Source of the DNA: Mactra quadrangularis
Lineage: Eukaryota; Mollusca; Bivalvia; Venerida; Mactridae
DNA: 64,000 bases
Direction: 5' to 3'
NCBI GenBank assembly: GCA_025267735.1
Contig: CM046301.1
Span: 70,273,110 to 70,337,109, forward strand
Shown here: positions 38,301 through 53,300 of the stretch, piece after piece
Layout: every line of letters begins with the position of its first letter
How positions within the stretch are numbered: the stretch's first letter is position 1
Program-made: the position numbers and the translations under genes
Notes under the pieces: generated by a model
What the model saw: the letters and a program-made list of their open reading frames with translations, nothing else
Database searches by the model: none
What the model was told of the DNA's origin: nothing

Positions 38301-41300
38301 GGTTATATGTTATATAAAAAGGTCCATACTTTTTATGCTCTTTTTAACTTATGGTAAATAAATGTCTTAGAAAACGCACAAATTTATTCTTCGCTTTTGC
38401 TCGTCTCAAAATTCAAAATATGGAAAAAAACATATTTGCTCTTAAGCTCCATTCTTTGGAACAAAATACATAGAACATGTGATCAATTTGTTGTGACCTT
38501 AACTCCATGGCAACACATTGTTTAGGTTACATCGTGACCATCAATCCACCTATCACTGTTCTTGAAAAGACTCAATCTCTGGATTACTACTAGATGCAAT
38601 TCAGTGACTGAACACTGCCGTATTAAAATGATTTAAAATCAGTGGTAGGAGGGAGAATGACACTAGAAATTATTCCATGACATAGCTCCACGAAAGTATG
38701 TCCTGCCCGTGAATCAAAACATACAACTTCTCGATCAATAGAATAATGTGCATGTAAAATGAAATATGAAACGCATTTGGTTATAAATGATTAAGAAATT
38801 ATGTAGGATATCAAAATAGTAACTTGAACTCTTAAAATTGTTCAAAAATTCCTTCCAACAGTACTTTCAGTACTTTGATTACCTTCATAGCACTAAATCT
38901 AAAATATTAGAATAAAGTCCCCTGTCTAATTGAACATCTGTACCTTAATCTTTGTGATTAACTGCTTTATTGTGTCAGTTGAAATAAATTATTTGTAGAA
39001 CTGCTTATGTTTTAATTTTAATAATAAGTGAATAGTGTTTCTACACTTCATCATTAATTGTGGGTGCAGCCATGCTAAATCTACTTAATTCAAAAACTGA
39101 TTTCATCTTAGTTTCTAATATCTACTTACCACTAAGAATACCATAGAATGCATACATGTATTCTAAATTAGGAGCAAAAGGCATCATAATTAGTCCCATG
39201 TTAGCAAGAAGTGCTCCGAGTACTGCAACTTGTCTATGACTCCATCTAGTCATCAATACACTGGCTAATGGACCTATAATATCAGAAATATAACTTAAGT
39301 TACTTTGTTTTCAATAAAGATATGAAGAGTTTACAACATTTTGCTAGATAAAGGTTGCTTGTAATACACATATATTGTTATAGAAGTAAACTATTGCTTG
39401 TACAATATAACCTCTCATATTGGCACCTCTGACGAGCAGCTATCCTTTAAAAAGGGAGTGCAAGAGTTCCCTATGCTATTATACTGTGTTTTACCTCAAA
39501 CGAGCAGCGTGGTCATTAGGCACTTTTTTAAAGTCTGCTAGATGTCTCTCTGCAGAGGTTGAACAGTAACTGCAAGGAAAACCCCTTAACATTAGATCAA
39601 GCGTAAGTCAGTTATTAACTGTAAAGTACAAGTTGGTGGTTTTTATATCCTATCGTTAAAGGGTATACATCTATAACTTGCAGAAAAAGTCTCATAAATT
39701 TCAAAAAGTTTAATTATTTATTGGTCATACATCCAAATGACCACAGCACAAAGAAAAACTATGAAAATACATGCAAACAATACTAATGTTAAGAATGCAC
39801 TAATTTATGGATAAACACCAATAACAGTTATTTGTTAAATATATAATTGTGTAATATATAGTGTCATACATGTATAGTGTCATCTTAAATTACCTTTACA
39901 TTTGTAGAAAAAGTTGTTCTTCAATTTTAGAATTAAATTTTATTTCAGATGAATTTATGAAATGGGGTAGTTATTATAGATATCAACATATTATGCTTGT
40001 TATACATGTACATGTATCTTTAATTTTCTCAAATATTGGTAAAAAATTAAATACCAACCAGACATTTACACGAAAGTAAAAGGTATCTATGGATGCCCCA
40101 TTTTTTTTATAACACAAACAGCTTTCCCGGATAACTGCATATATCTGAATGTGTATATATTTAAAAAAGGCAGCATTCAATATCATATACATTTATAATA
40201 TGTTAGATATAAAAATTAACTCTCTGATGGTAGCCATTGTCGTAATTAATTAAAATCATTTCTAATTAATTCAAGTACTGTACCCATGTAAATATGTAAG
40301 GGTATGCTAATGACTGACATTTAGAAGCAGGTGTTTGAAGCATGTAAAATATTATTACATAGAGATACCATATACTGGACTTGTTTGTTTAGTATCAACA
40401 ATTTTGTTGTTGTTGGGTTTAATGCCATAGCAACACATTGTATAGGTCATATAACAGGGTCCAGCATACCTAACCTAGCTTTCCTGGACCATTGCCCATA
40501 ACCAGTACTTACCTACTCTTCCACACTTCTCCATATACCTTATTAGTGGAGAAAAAATTGACATTGTCAAATTTTCATGGAAGGGTATAATCTCCCCAGG
40601 TGGGATTCAAACCCGTACCCACCTCAGGACACAAGATTCCAGATCCTGACGCGCTACCAACTGCACTATCGACCCAGCTTAGGTATCAACAATGGAGGAG
40701 TTCTTATAATGAATGAATGATATTTACTGACAACTTATCAAAGGAATGTATCAGATTTTAATTTTTTGGTTCACCAGATGTGATTTTTTAAAGTCTATCA
40801 TTACAAGCATATCCCCATTGCTCTCTAGGTAAGAAGAAATTCTAAAGATCCAGCTATTGTGGTATGATATTTATATACTGGAGTATGGTAACAGGCAAGT
40901 TGTATTTATAACAATAAGGTGAGGTAGTACATGTATTTAAGGCAGAGTGGTGGTATTATAGTTATATTACTGATAATATCTTAAATAATCTAAATATTTA
41001 CTAGAAAGCAATCACTGCATAAAAAGATGGCAAGGCCAAGCAAGCACTAAGGATTACCATATATCAATACAAGAAGGAATGGTGTGCATTTATAACTAAA
41101 CTATTACCAAAGTAACAAAAACAACAACATTGTTGCTGCAAGTTATGACCCTTCTTTTGATAAACCAGCAACAACAATACAACATGAGGGTATACATAAA
41201 ACTACACTAAAAGTTCTGATAGATTATGAAGAGGATATTTCTTGACTGTTATGTAAGATTTATTTCATCGAGTGATCCCGGAGATCATCCAGTGATCTCA

Positions 41301-44300
41301 CAGATGAACAACATATTAAGCACAGATGATCATTATAAAATCTCTTGCATATAAAAGATGAAAACAGTGGCCAGCATGGTTACCAGTCAAAGACACTACA
41401 CATACATACATACAAATATATATCTAAATATAGTGTACAGTGGTTGGAGTTAATTTTCTTCAACTCAGAGCAAATATTTTTTACCTTGAAATTTTCGAAC
41501 GTAATAACATCAGAGGATAATTTAAGGAAATGGAAAGTTAAGGAAGTTATCTAAAATCAAACAACAAAAACCATCTCTGAACTGAAACGAGGGACTGAAG
41601 CTACCATTGGTTTACAACAATCTCCTCGTATCATGTGACTCTTCAACGGTCATGTGATCAAAATCAGTCAGCTGAAGAAGTTGACGTGATGTCACCCAAA
41701 ATTTCAAGGTAAATAAATATTCACTCCGAGTTGAAGAGAATTAACTCCATGAACAATCCCGAGCAGAGAAACCTCTTTGGAAGTATTGTCTTCAGTTATT
41801 TAGTTTGTGAATGTGCTAGTTGCCATCAGATTGAATCATAGTCTTTTATCAATTTAAGTTATTACAGCTTATGAATATGATAGAATAGGAAGATAGATAG
41901 ATAGTTATTAATAATTTTCTACAAAGAAAGCAAAACATTTAAATAAGTTAAATACTGTGTAAGCTAGAAAGGTTTGCTGTTAGAGTTAAGGGTTAGAAGT
42001 CGCATGTATATCTCCAAATTCCCATAAGCATTATTTCAACAGTATTTTTATTTCCTGCAAAAGCTTTACTAGGTTTTTTATTTAGGTTTGTGAGGGACAA
42101 AGAAAGCTCTTCCACAGTATGACAATTAACACATCATGTAGCATGGGTTGGAGTTAAAAGTTTAAAAATACTAAAAACCTACTTTTAAAATACTGAAATA
42201 GATTTATTTTATATGAAATACATAGAGTTATTTATCTCAAATAAAAAATATTCATTTTTGGTAAAGTCCCAAGAAATTTAATCAGGGTTCATACAGAATA
42301 GATAGATTTATTTTGGCATAGTATACCTGCAATGGTACAAGACATTAAAACAATAAATTAAAGTTTTCATTAAGTAAAATTCTTGTCCATGATATGCACA
42401 CCAACGCCAGGGATAACACAAGAAAGAAAAACTCTTATTTCCATTGTGGTCCTTGAAATCCGACCACCAAAGAACATCCGAGAAAAAATTCAAGCACATA
42501 ATTAAAGACAATTTTTCAGTCATAGAAATTCAGATTAAAATTAGCAAGCAAGTTGGACTAGTAATTAATTAAAATCTACAAGCCCAAAAATATTTTTACA
42601 AACCCTCAACATAATTTTAGTTTTGACACCATAACTATTTGTTTGGTTCCTGAAGGACAAACATGTTTGATGTGCACAAGCTTGTCAGGCTGGTATAACA
42701 GATATTTTACAAGCCCCACTGAAAAACTACCATTTTTTTGCAGTTGGGCTAGTGCTAATTTCAACCAATGCTTTTTGAAACTTGATTTTTTTAGTTCATT
42801 TGTACAATATTTAAGAGTCTTTGGCAGTGTTTAATATCTACAGGCTAAACATTTGGCTGTTCTGATGCTGATCGCCAAAACTCCCAATATAAAATTGGCA
42901 CTGTTAATAGACATATACAGAAGTGTCATACTTGTATCATGTGGGCCACTTAAGGTTGTAATGTTGAGTTTGTGCCTCTTTAGAAGAATTTATTTTGTAC
43001 TGCTTTATAAACTTTCCAGGCAACTCAGTAATAAGTTTAACAAAATACCACCATTTTTTATTTTTAAATTTCAAGGAGTCAGTCTTATTAGTGTTGCAAA
43101 CTTCTATACAGAACATGTAAAAGTGGTAAGATTGTATAGTTTGGGTAAATCAGCCAAGGTTCTTTAACGGTTTTTTTGAGTAAGTTTAGAATGTTACTGA
43201 GTCATTAGATTAGAATGTATGGATATATATATATAGGAAAATGAAAACACCAACATGTCCTGGGAAATGTTATGATTAGTAACAGTCAGTAACAGTTAGT
43301 AACAATCAGTAACAGTTAGCAACAGGCATACATGATTGTCACTTAGAAATGCTGAGCCATCCATCACGAGCAACTGATGTCATCTGTCATATGATACATC
43401 ATGCACCGAAATGACCATGGGAAAAATTTCATTTTAAAGTGGAAAATGACCAACTCTAGCCAAAGCATGTCAGTATTGCAGAGATACTTCAGGTTTGTAA
43501 TAGACTGATATTTAGATCATGTCCTCAGCATTCTTGGTGCAACTATTTTTGACAAGTTAGTTGCACTAACAACTTGACATATCACGTATACCAAAGTTGA
43601 TACATCTCTAGGACAATTTCAATTAACTATACATTAACATGTGCTTATACAACCCTTTCCCTATTACATATGTGGCTGATGAAATCATTATACGTGTATA
43701 AATTACAATTAAATACAACTTTGTAAAATATATAAGGGATTAACCATATAACTAATATTTAAAACTGTGAACCAATTATGTTACACATCACCTTTAATTT
43801 CCTCAGCACTAGTCTGAATTATTTTGTTTTAAAGTAATAGGCACAATTATCAACCAGCATCACTATATGAAATAGCAAATTTTCACTAGCTAGCCCAAAT
43901 CAGTTTTCAGTAGCCCCAGACTTCAGGCTAGAGTGTTAAGACCATCGCTGGGGAGTTGTCAATCATTAAAAAATTGAAAAAAAGTTTTGACTTTTCATAG
44001 CCTGTTGGAACCCTGTCTGTCTGGTTCCCAGTCAAACTTTGGCAGGTAAAAGTATGGCAGGCAAAGTAGAATAATGGCAGCACCTGATGTATTGTACAAG
44101 GTATTGGATAATTCTGTTTTCAAATGAACAATCTCACAATATTGACTTAAACCAAAGAAACTTAGTTCAAGAATTACAGTGGATACCTTATTTTAGTCGT
44201 CCAATTACATTTGTGCCAAAAAAGTAACCAAAATTCTAACGAGAAATAGTCAACATTCAAATTGTGTTTACTTTGCAGACAAGTATTTTGGTTAATTGTT

Positions 44301-47300
44301 TGCTTTTATGTGCACAAAGAAAAATTGACTTTGAATGATCTATATAGTACTAAACACCTACCAAATTAACCATTGTCAGAAATAATTTATGCAAAATAAA
44401 CAGAACATAAAAGAAAATTTTGTAACCTAAGATGTGCTGTATAATCTGAACTGTCCTGGTTCGTGCTGCTATTATTGCACTTTGTCTGACCTATTAACGA
44501 TAGTGGTAATGGGCAGGTAATCCAGACTAGAACCCTGTGCTACTTTTACTTTATTTCATTAAATGAAGCATGAAATACCTGTTCCTAATACAACCCCAAG
44601 ATTGATAGATCCGACCAATGAAACAGCAGCATTACCAGTGTTGAAGTAACGAAGAAATTCAATATTGTAAACACCAATAGACTGTGTTGTTCCAAATGTC
44701 AACATCTGTAGAAGTGTAAATAACACATAAAATATAATATTTTATAACTCTTTTTGTCACCATTGACATTTTTTCTCAATCATTTCTCATGATCATTGTA
44801 CATTTTTTGTTTGGGGGCCATCTTTAACTACTGGTTACCAAGAGTCTAAGTCAAGGTCATTTCTTTTAAAAATAAAAAAAATATTGTCCACTCTAATAAA
44901 ATTTATTTACTTTATAACCCAAACAAATTCAGTTCTTCAGTGCTTTGATTTCTTATCAGGACTGTAGCAATTTTCAGATGACAGGAGCTGACTTTTTTGG
45001 ATGGGCAGAGTACCCGGTAATTATGTCCAGTGGGGAAAAAAACAATAGTTTCCTTAGTCTGGTTTAGTTTAAATCACATTACAATCAACATCATTGGGGG
45101 AGAGTTGGCACTGATGAACACATAAACGTTGTCAAATCTGACATTAATGGCAAAGTTTAAACACACTTGACAGAAGACCACAATGTGAGGATTCATGCCT
45201 AATGATAAGGAGGTAAAAAGGTCATAATAACTGTAAGTCTTATGGTTTATAACCAAAAATTTGTTGAATACAATTGAACACAAAATTTTATCTAAATTTA
45301 CTCAAGCTTGTACCATGCATGCAATTTTTACTGTGTTATGATGTGATACGCTAGATTATGAAAAGTCCACTCAAAGAAGATAGATCTACTGGTAAAAGAG
45401 TGTTTAGTTAGTAAATAAAGAATGGCTACAAATTATTGAGAATCGAACAATTAATTATTGCTAATACTTGAACAGAGGAAACATTTTTTCAATTTAATTT
45501 TATTGAATAGTACAAACAGGCTCTTCTAACAAGCTTTCCTGGACAATTTTCTTTTGCAAGCACTTGCTGGCAAAATAAGATAGGAAAGAAAAGTGAATAA
45601 GTGAAAAAGCAACAAATCACAGTTACTAAAATAACCTCAAAATCAATAACTAAAAAATATTACACTATAGGGAAGTTACAACATAATGATTGATAAATTA
45701 TGACAAACATTCAATGTATCAAGACACCTTGTATAAAACATGCGCTTGACAACAACAAAATATGTAAAAATAGTTACAACTATAAGAAAAAACTAATATA
45801 TGCATCTTGCCACATTATTATTCAACTGTCAGTGATGCATACATTAACCCAACTTATTTAAATACTCAATGCAGAACTTCTGTAATCATGATAACAAAAT
45901 AGATATCTGTACTTGTATAAAGGGATTATCAAACAAATATAAGTAGTTAAATCAGTGGGATTAATAAATGCCATTTGATAGTAGAATTAAATTTACCAAT
46001 ACATGTTACATTTTCCTATAAATACATTTAAAAACCAAAACCAACTGTGGCGCTTATCACAATAATTCTTATGAAAAAAGTTATAGTAAGTCAAATTCAT
46101 AATTTTAATTGTAAGATTTTTTGTGAAACCAGCCACTGGACTGTAAATAGTACATGGTATTTGTTTGAACTTGATTATAAAAGTATGAGCAACCAGTAGA
46201 TTCTATTTATAGACCATTAAAGTAAGAAGAAGTAATTTCATTAAAATTGTAACAAATCTTCATTTACACCAGTCAACAGTTGCTTAGTTATGAGTAATAT
46301 TTGGATCATATCAACAAATGCTGATCAGTATTGTGTTGCATATTTTTGTTATAATTTTAATTATGAATTAACATTTTTATTAAATGTGATAGAAAAAATA
46401 TCCAAGCCATTAAATATCATTTTGTATGCTTGAATGATGTTAATTTAAAAGATCATAAATAATTTAAAATAATATGTTATCCTATATTGTAATCAATGAG
46501 TGCAATAACTTTGTAATTGGTAACAGTTGGTGAGAGTAAAATATACCTTAAAATAATATCTTGTAGGGATTAAACGATGATTGATTATTATCGATAATCA
46601 ATCGTTTCAGTAAAAGTGGGAGACAATCGATTATGAAATTAATAATTGATTATCGCAAATGTTGGTAATTCACTTTTTTGACAATGAGACACTCTAGTTT
46701 TAATTAATTAGCATTTCTAAAGAAGAAACATTTCATGGGAATAAAACTCTTCTTAATTAAACCATGAATGGTGCATTTTTACTACTACTTTATTATTGTA
46801 AATCATTGAGATTGGTGTTGATAATTTTGGTTGGTTAATACATGAAATTCACCATCATTGGACAATATATAGTCCCCTTTTCCATACTGTATGGGTACTG
46901 AAAATGTCTGAAAATTGAATTAATTATTAAACATAAACAGCCAACAAACCACTAAATTTAGGTTGATTATGCAATATTCTATTTTCTATTATATGAAAAA
47001 AAAATCACTAAAACCATAGCAGCATATTGTCATATATATTTGGAAATCCTGAAAGAAAACCCTGAACAAGTGTTTCGATTATATAATCTATGATTGATCG
47101 AAAAGGGTTGTGTAACAAGGTTAATACAGAAGATTAAGACTTTAGGAAAATGATAGAATTAAATTAGGATATGTCTTTACTTTTAGGATTTATATAAAAA
47201 TTTCTTAACTTTTAGTTTATTTCTTGACTAACTACATTTTTAAATATTCTTTAATAATAGAATTTATTTGTTAAAAATGTCACCTTATCAAGTCATGATA

Positions 47301-50300
47301 AGATATCTTATCAATTTAATCTTAGTTGAAAATACCTTATGGCTTTGTCTATTGTTAGATAAAATATGTCATCATGGAATCTGTATTGATAGATGTCACA
47401 ACTTGACATTTACTACATGATTAATTGATAACCTCAAAGTTGATTAATTTCATAGGATAATTTTATTGACCACGCCCAAAATATATTTCTTGTAAAATTA
47501 ATAATACAATACTGTTTATAGAGAATTAATATAGATATAGACTTTGAAGAGAAATTACGTTAAGAAACTATTAGAATTTTGGTGTTGTTTAAACTGTTAT
47601 ATTATATGTTATATGTGATAATTGGAACTTGTTAGAAAGAACTTAAACGATTACAAATAATAAAAGTGAAAATACAGAAAGATGTATTGTACTTTTAAAG
47701 GAACATTATACTACATTGCTACATTAATTATACAATGAACTCAAACGCCAAGCAACTACCCAGCCCTTGGTGATAGTAATCCAATTATTTCTGATGATCA
47801 ATTAAAATTTTTTCCTGATTTTGAAACCCTAATAATTATCTTCAAATAAATCTGAAATCCTATCACCATAACAACCATACACCACAACAACCACAGTATA
47901 GATAGGTCAGTGCAATACTAGTCTACATTCTTCTGTATTTATATGTAGTTAGACTTGTTTTACATTGACCCTTCTATATAATGTAAACTAAGTAAAGATG
48001 TGATATTGAGAACATATTTTTCTATTTTTTTATAGTAAAGGACAAAATTAACAACCAGGCTTCAGGCTAGAGTGTAAAGCCAATGTCTGTTGCAAATCAT
48101 TTAAAAGATGTGCTAATGGAAGTTTCCACTAAACATGACATGTAATCCAAACCCTTCTGTTTTGACTTACCACAGTCATAGTCTAATCCTGTGTTACATA
48201 GTCTGATCACAGTCATAGTCTAATCCTGTGTTACATAGTCTGATCACAGTCAAAGTCTAATCCTGTGTTACATAGTCTGATCACAGTCATAGTCTAGTCC
48301 TGTGTTACATAGTCTGATCACAGTCATAGTCTAATCCTGTGTTACATAGTCTGATCACAGTCATAGTCTAATCCTGTGTTACATAGTCTGATCACAGTCA
48401 AAGTCTAGTACAGTGTTACATAGTCTGATCACAGTCAAAGTCTAATCCTGTGTTACATAGTCTGATCACAGTCATAGTCTAATCCTGTGTTACATAGTCT
48501 GATCACAGTCATAGTCTAATCCTGTGTTACATAGTCTGATCACAGTCATAGTCTAATCCTGTGTTACATAGTCTGATCACAGTCAAAGTCTAGTACAGTG
48601 TTACATTGTCTGGTCAAATTCTAGTCCAGTGTTACATAGTCTGATCACAGTCATAGTCTAATCCTGTGTTACATAGTCTGATCACAGTCATAGTCTAATC
48701 CTGTGTTACATAGTCTGATCACAGTCATAGTCTAATCCTGTGTTACATAGTCTGATCACAGTCAAAGTCAAGTCCAGTGTTACATAGTCTGATCACAGTC
48801 AAAGTCAAGTACAGTGTTACATAGTCTGATCACAACTAAAGTCTAGTACAGTGTTACATAGTCTGATCACAGCCAAAGTCTAGTACAGTGTTACATAGTC
48901 TGATCACAGCCAAAGTCTAGTACAGTGTTACATAGTCTGATCACAGTCGAAGTCAAGTACAGTGTTACAGTCTGATCACAGTCAAAGTCTAGTACAGTGT
49001 TACATAGTCTGATCACAGCCAAAGTCTAGTACAGTGTTACATAGTCTGATCACAGCTAAAGTCTAGTCCAGTGTTACATAGTCTGATCACAGCTAAAGTC
49101 TAGCCCAGTGTTACATAGTCTGATCACAGTCAAAGTCTAGTCCAGTGTTACATAGTCTGATCACAGTCAAAGTCTAGTTTGGTGTCACATAGTCTGATCA
49201 CAGTCATAGTCTAATCCTGTGTTACATAGCCTGATCACAGTCAAAGTCTAGTCCAGTGTTACACAGTCTGATCACAGTCAAAGTCTAGTACAGTGTTACA
49301 TTGTCTGGTCCAATTCTAGTCCAGTGTTACATAGTCTGATCACAGTCAAAGCCTAGTACAGTGTTACATTGTCTGGTCAAAGTTTAGTCCAGTGTTACAT
49401 AGTCTGATCACAGCAAAATTCTAGTCCAGTGTTACATAGTCTGATCACAGCCAAAGTCTAGTCCAGTGTTACATAGTCTGATCACAGTCAAAGTCTAGTC
49501 CAGTGTTACAGTCTGATCACAGCCAAAGTCTGGTCCAGTGTTACATAGTCTGATCACAGCCAAAGTCTAGTCCAGTGATACATAGTCTGATCACAGCCAA
49601 AGTCTAGTCCAGTGTTACATAGTCTGATCACAGCCAAAGTATAGTCCAGTGTTACAGTCTGATCACAGCCAAAGTCTAGTCCAGCGTTACATAGTCTGAT
49701 CACAGCCAAAGTCTAGTCCAGTGTTACATAGTCTGATCAGAGCCAAAGTCTAGTCCAGTGTTACAGTCTGATCACAGTCAAAGTCTAGTCCAGTGTTACA
49801 GTCTGATCACAGTCAAAGTCTAGTCCAGTGTTACATAGTCTGATCACAGTCAAAGTCTAGTCCAGTGTTACATAGTCTGATCACAGTCAAAGTCTAGTCC
49901 AGTGTTACATAGTCTGATCACAGTCATAGTCTAATCCTGTGTTACATAGTCTGATCACAGTCAAAGTCTAGTCCAGTGTTACATAGTCTGATCACAGTCA
50001 TAGTCTAGTCCAGTGTTACTCAGTCTGGTCACAGCCAAATTCTAGTCCAGTGTTAATTAGTCTGATCACAGCCAAAGTCTAGTCCATTGTTACATAATCT
50101 GATCACAGCCAAAGTCTGGTCCAGTGTTACATAGTCTGATCACAGTCAAAGTCTAGTCCAGTGTTAAATCCTCTGATCACAGTCAAAGTCTAGTCCAGTA
50201 TTACATAGTTTGATAACAGCCAAGGTCTAGTCCAATGTTACATAGTCTGATCACAGCCAAAGTCTAGTCCAATGTTACATAGTCTGATCACAACTAAAGT

Positions 50301-53300
50301 CTAGTCCAGTGTTACAGTCTGATCACAGTCAAAGTCTAGTCCAGTGTTACATAGTCTGATCACAACTAAAGTCTAGTCCAGTGTTACATAGTCTGATCAC
50401 AACTAAAGTCTAGTCCAGTGTTACATAGTCTGATCACAGTCAAAGTCTAGACCAGTGTTACATAGTCTGATCACAGCCAAAGTCTAGTCCAGTGTTACAG
50501 TCTGATCACAGCCAAAGTCTAGTACAGTGTTACATAGTCTGATCACAGTCAAAGTCTAGTACAGTGTTACATAGTCTGATCACAGCTAAAGTCTAGTACA
50601 GTGTTACATAGTCTGATCACAGCTAAAGTCTAGTACAGTGTTACATAGTCTGATCACAGCTAAAGTCTAGTACAGTGTTACATAGTCTGATCACAGCCAA
50701 AGTCTAGACCAGTGTTACATAGTCTGATCACGGTCATAGTCTAATCCTGTGTTACATAGTCTGATCACAGCTAAAGTCTAGTACAGTGTTACATAGTCTG
50801 ATCACAACTAAAGTCTAGTACAGTGTTACATAGTCTGATCACAGCCAAAGTCTAGTACAGTGTTACATAGTCTGATCACAACTAAAGTCTAGTCCAGTGT
50901 TACAGTCTGATCACAGCCAAAGTCTAGTCCAGTGTTACATAGTCTGATCACAACTAAAGTCTAGTACAGTGTTACATAGTCTGATCACAACTAAAGTCTA
51001 GTACAGTGTTACATAGTCTGATCACAGTCAAAGTCTAGTACAGTGTTACATAGTCTGATCACAGCTAAAGTCTAGTACAGTGTTACATAGTCTGATCACA
51101 GCTAAAGTCTAGTACAGTGTTACATAGTCTGATCACAGCCAAAGTCTAGTACAGTGTTACATAGTCTGATCACAGCCAAAGTCTAGTACAGTGTTACATA
51201 GTCTGATCACAGTCAAAGTCAAGTACAGTGTTACATAGTCTGATCACAGCCAAAGTCTAGTCCAGTGTTACATAGTCTGATCACAGCCAAAGTCTAGTAC
51301 AGTGTTACATAGTTTGATCACAGTCAAAGTCTAGTCCAGTGTTACATAGTCTGATCACAGCTAAAGTCTAGTACAGTGTTACACAGTCTGATCACAACTA
51401 AAGTCTAGTCCAGTGTTACAGTCTGATCACAGTCAAAGTCTAGTCCAGTGTTACAGTCTGATCACAGTCATAGTCTAATCCTGTGTTACATAGTCTGATC
51501 ACAGTCAAAGTCTAGTACAGTGTTACATAGTCTGATCACAGCCAAAGTCTAGTACAGTGTTACATAGTCTGATATATTTATTTGGAATAGTGTACACATA
51601 GCATAATTACAATAAACATACTACATATCATGTGACAAGTAATAAGCTATGACAGGCACACCAACACCAGGGATAGCACAAAAAAGGGCAAGCGCTTATT
51701 GATCACAGTCAAAGTCAAGTCCAGTGTTACATAGTCTGATCACAGTCAAAGTCTAGTCCTGTGTTACATAGTCTGATCACAGCCAAAGTCAAGTCCAGTG
51801 TTACATAGTCTGATCACAGCCAAAGTCTAGTACAGTGTTACATAGTCTGATCACAGCCAAAGCCAAGTCCAGTGTTACATTGTCTGATCACAGTCAAAGT
51901 CTAGTCCAGTGTTACATAGTCTGATCACAGCCAAAGTCTAGTCCAGTGTTACATTGTCTGATCACAGTCAAAGTCTAGTCCAGTGTTACATAGTCTGATC
52001 ACAGCCAAAGTCTAGTCCAGTGTTACATTGTCTGATCACAGCCAAAGTCTAGTCCAGTGTTACATTGTCAGATCACAGTCAAAGTCTAGTACAGTGTTAC
52101 ATAGTCTGATCACAGCCAAAGTCTAGTACAGTGTTACATAGTCTGATCACAGCCAAAGTCAAGTCCAGTGTTACAGTCTGATTACAGTCAAAGTCTAGTC
52201 CAGTGTTACACAGTCTGATCACAGTCAAAGTCTAGTCCAGTGTTACACAGTCTGATCACAACTAAAGTCTAGTACAGTGTTACATAGTCTGATCACAGCT
52301 AAAGTCTAGTCCAGTGTTACACAGTCTGATCACAGTCAAAGTCTAGTCCAGTGTTACAGTCTGATTACAGTCAAAGTCTAGTCCAGTGTTACAGTCTGAT
52401 CACAGTCATAGTCTAATCCTGTGTTACATTGTCTGATCACAGTCAAAGTCTAGTCCAGTGTTACACAGTCTGATCACAACTAAAGTCTAGTCCAGTGTTA
52501 CACAGTCTAATCACAACTAAAGTCTAGTCCAGTGTTACATAGTCTGATCACAGTCAAAGTCTAGTACAGTGTTACATAGTCTAATCACAACCAAAGTCTA
52601 GTCCAGTGTTACATAGTCTGATCACAACTAAAGTCTAGTCCAGTGTTACAGTCTGATCACAGCCAAAGTCTCATCCAGTGTTACATAGTCTGATCACAAC
52701 TAAAGTCTAGTCCAGTGTTACAGTCTGATCACAGTCAAAGTCTAGTCCAGTGTTACATAGTCTGATCACAGCCAAAGTCTAGTCCAGTGTTACATAGTCT
52801 GATCACAGTCAAAGTCTAGTACAGTGTTACATAGTCTGATCACAGTCAAAGTCTAGTCCAGTGATACATAGTCTGATCACAGCCAAAGTCTAGTCCAGTG
52901 TTACATAGTCTGATCACAGTCAAAGTCTTGTCCAGTGTTACATAGTCTGATCACAGTCAAAGTCTAGTCCAGTGATACATAGTCTGATCACAGTCAAAGT
53001 CTAGTCCAGTGATACATAGTCTGATCACAGTCAAAGTCTAGTCCAGTGATACATAGTCTGATCACAGTCAAAGTCTAGTCCAGTGTTACATAGTCTGATC
53101 ACAGTCAAAGTCTAGTCCAGTGTTACATAGTCTGATCACAGTCAAAGTCTAGTCCAGTGTTACATAGTCTGATCACAGCTAAAGTCTAGTACAGTGTTAC
53201 AGTCTGATCACAGCCAAAGTCTAGTCCAGTGTTACATAGTCTGATCACAGTCAAAGTCAAGTCCAGTGTTACATAGTCTGATCACAGTCAAAGTCTAGTC

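Larger units (their letters stand above)
36849..39129 (-). other. Carrier intron between exon 39130 and the main exon
   Basis: Holds a family-C SINE head (36942-37110), a 5S-rRNA-like stretch (37588-37720) and a reverse family-A SINE (38498-38752). No exon seen. Confidence 0.6.

Noticed and set aside
42853..43167. 104-codon open frame on plus strand
   Set aside because: Non-ATG start, no motif, hydrophobic low-complexity composition, inside a carrier intron.
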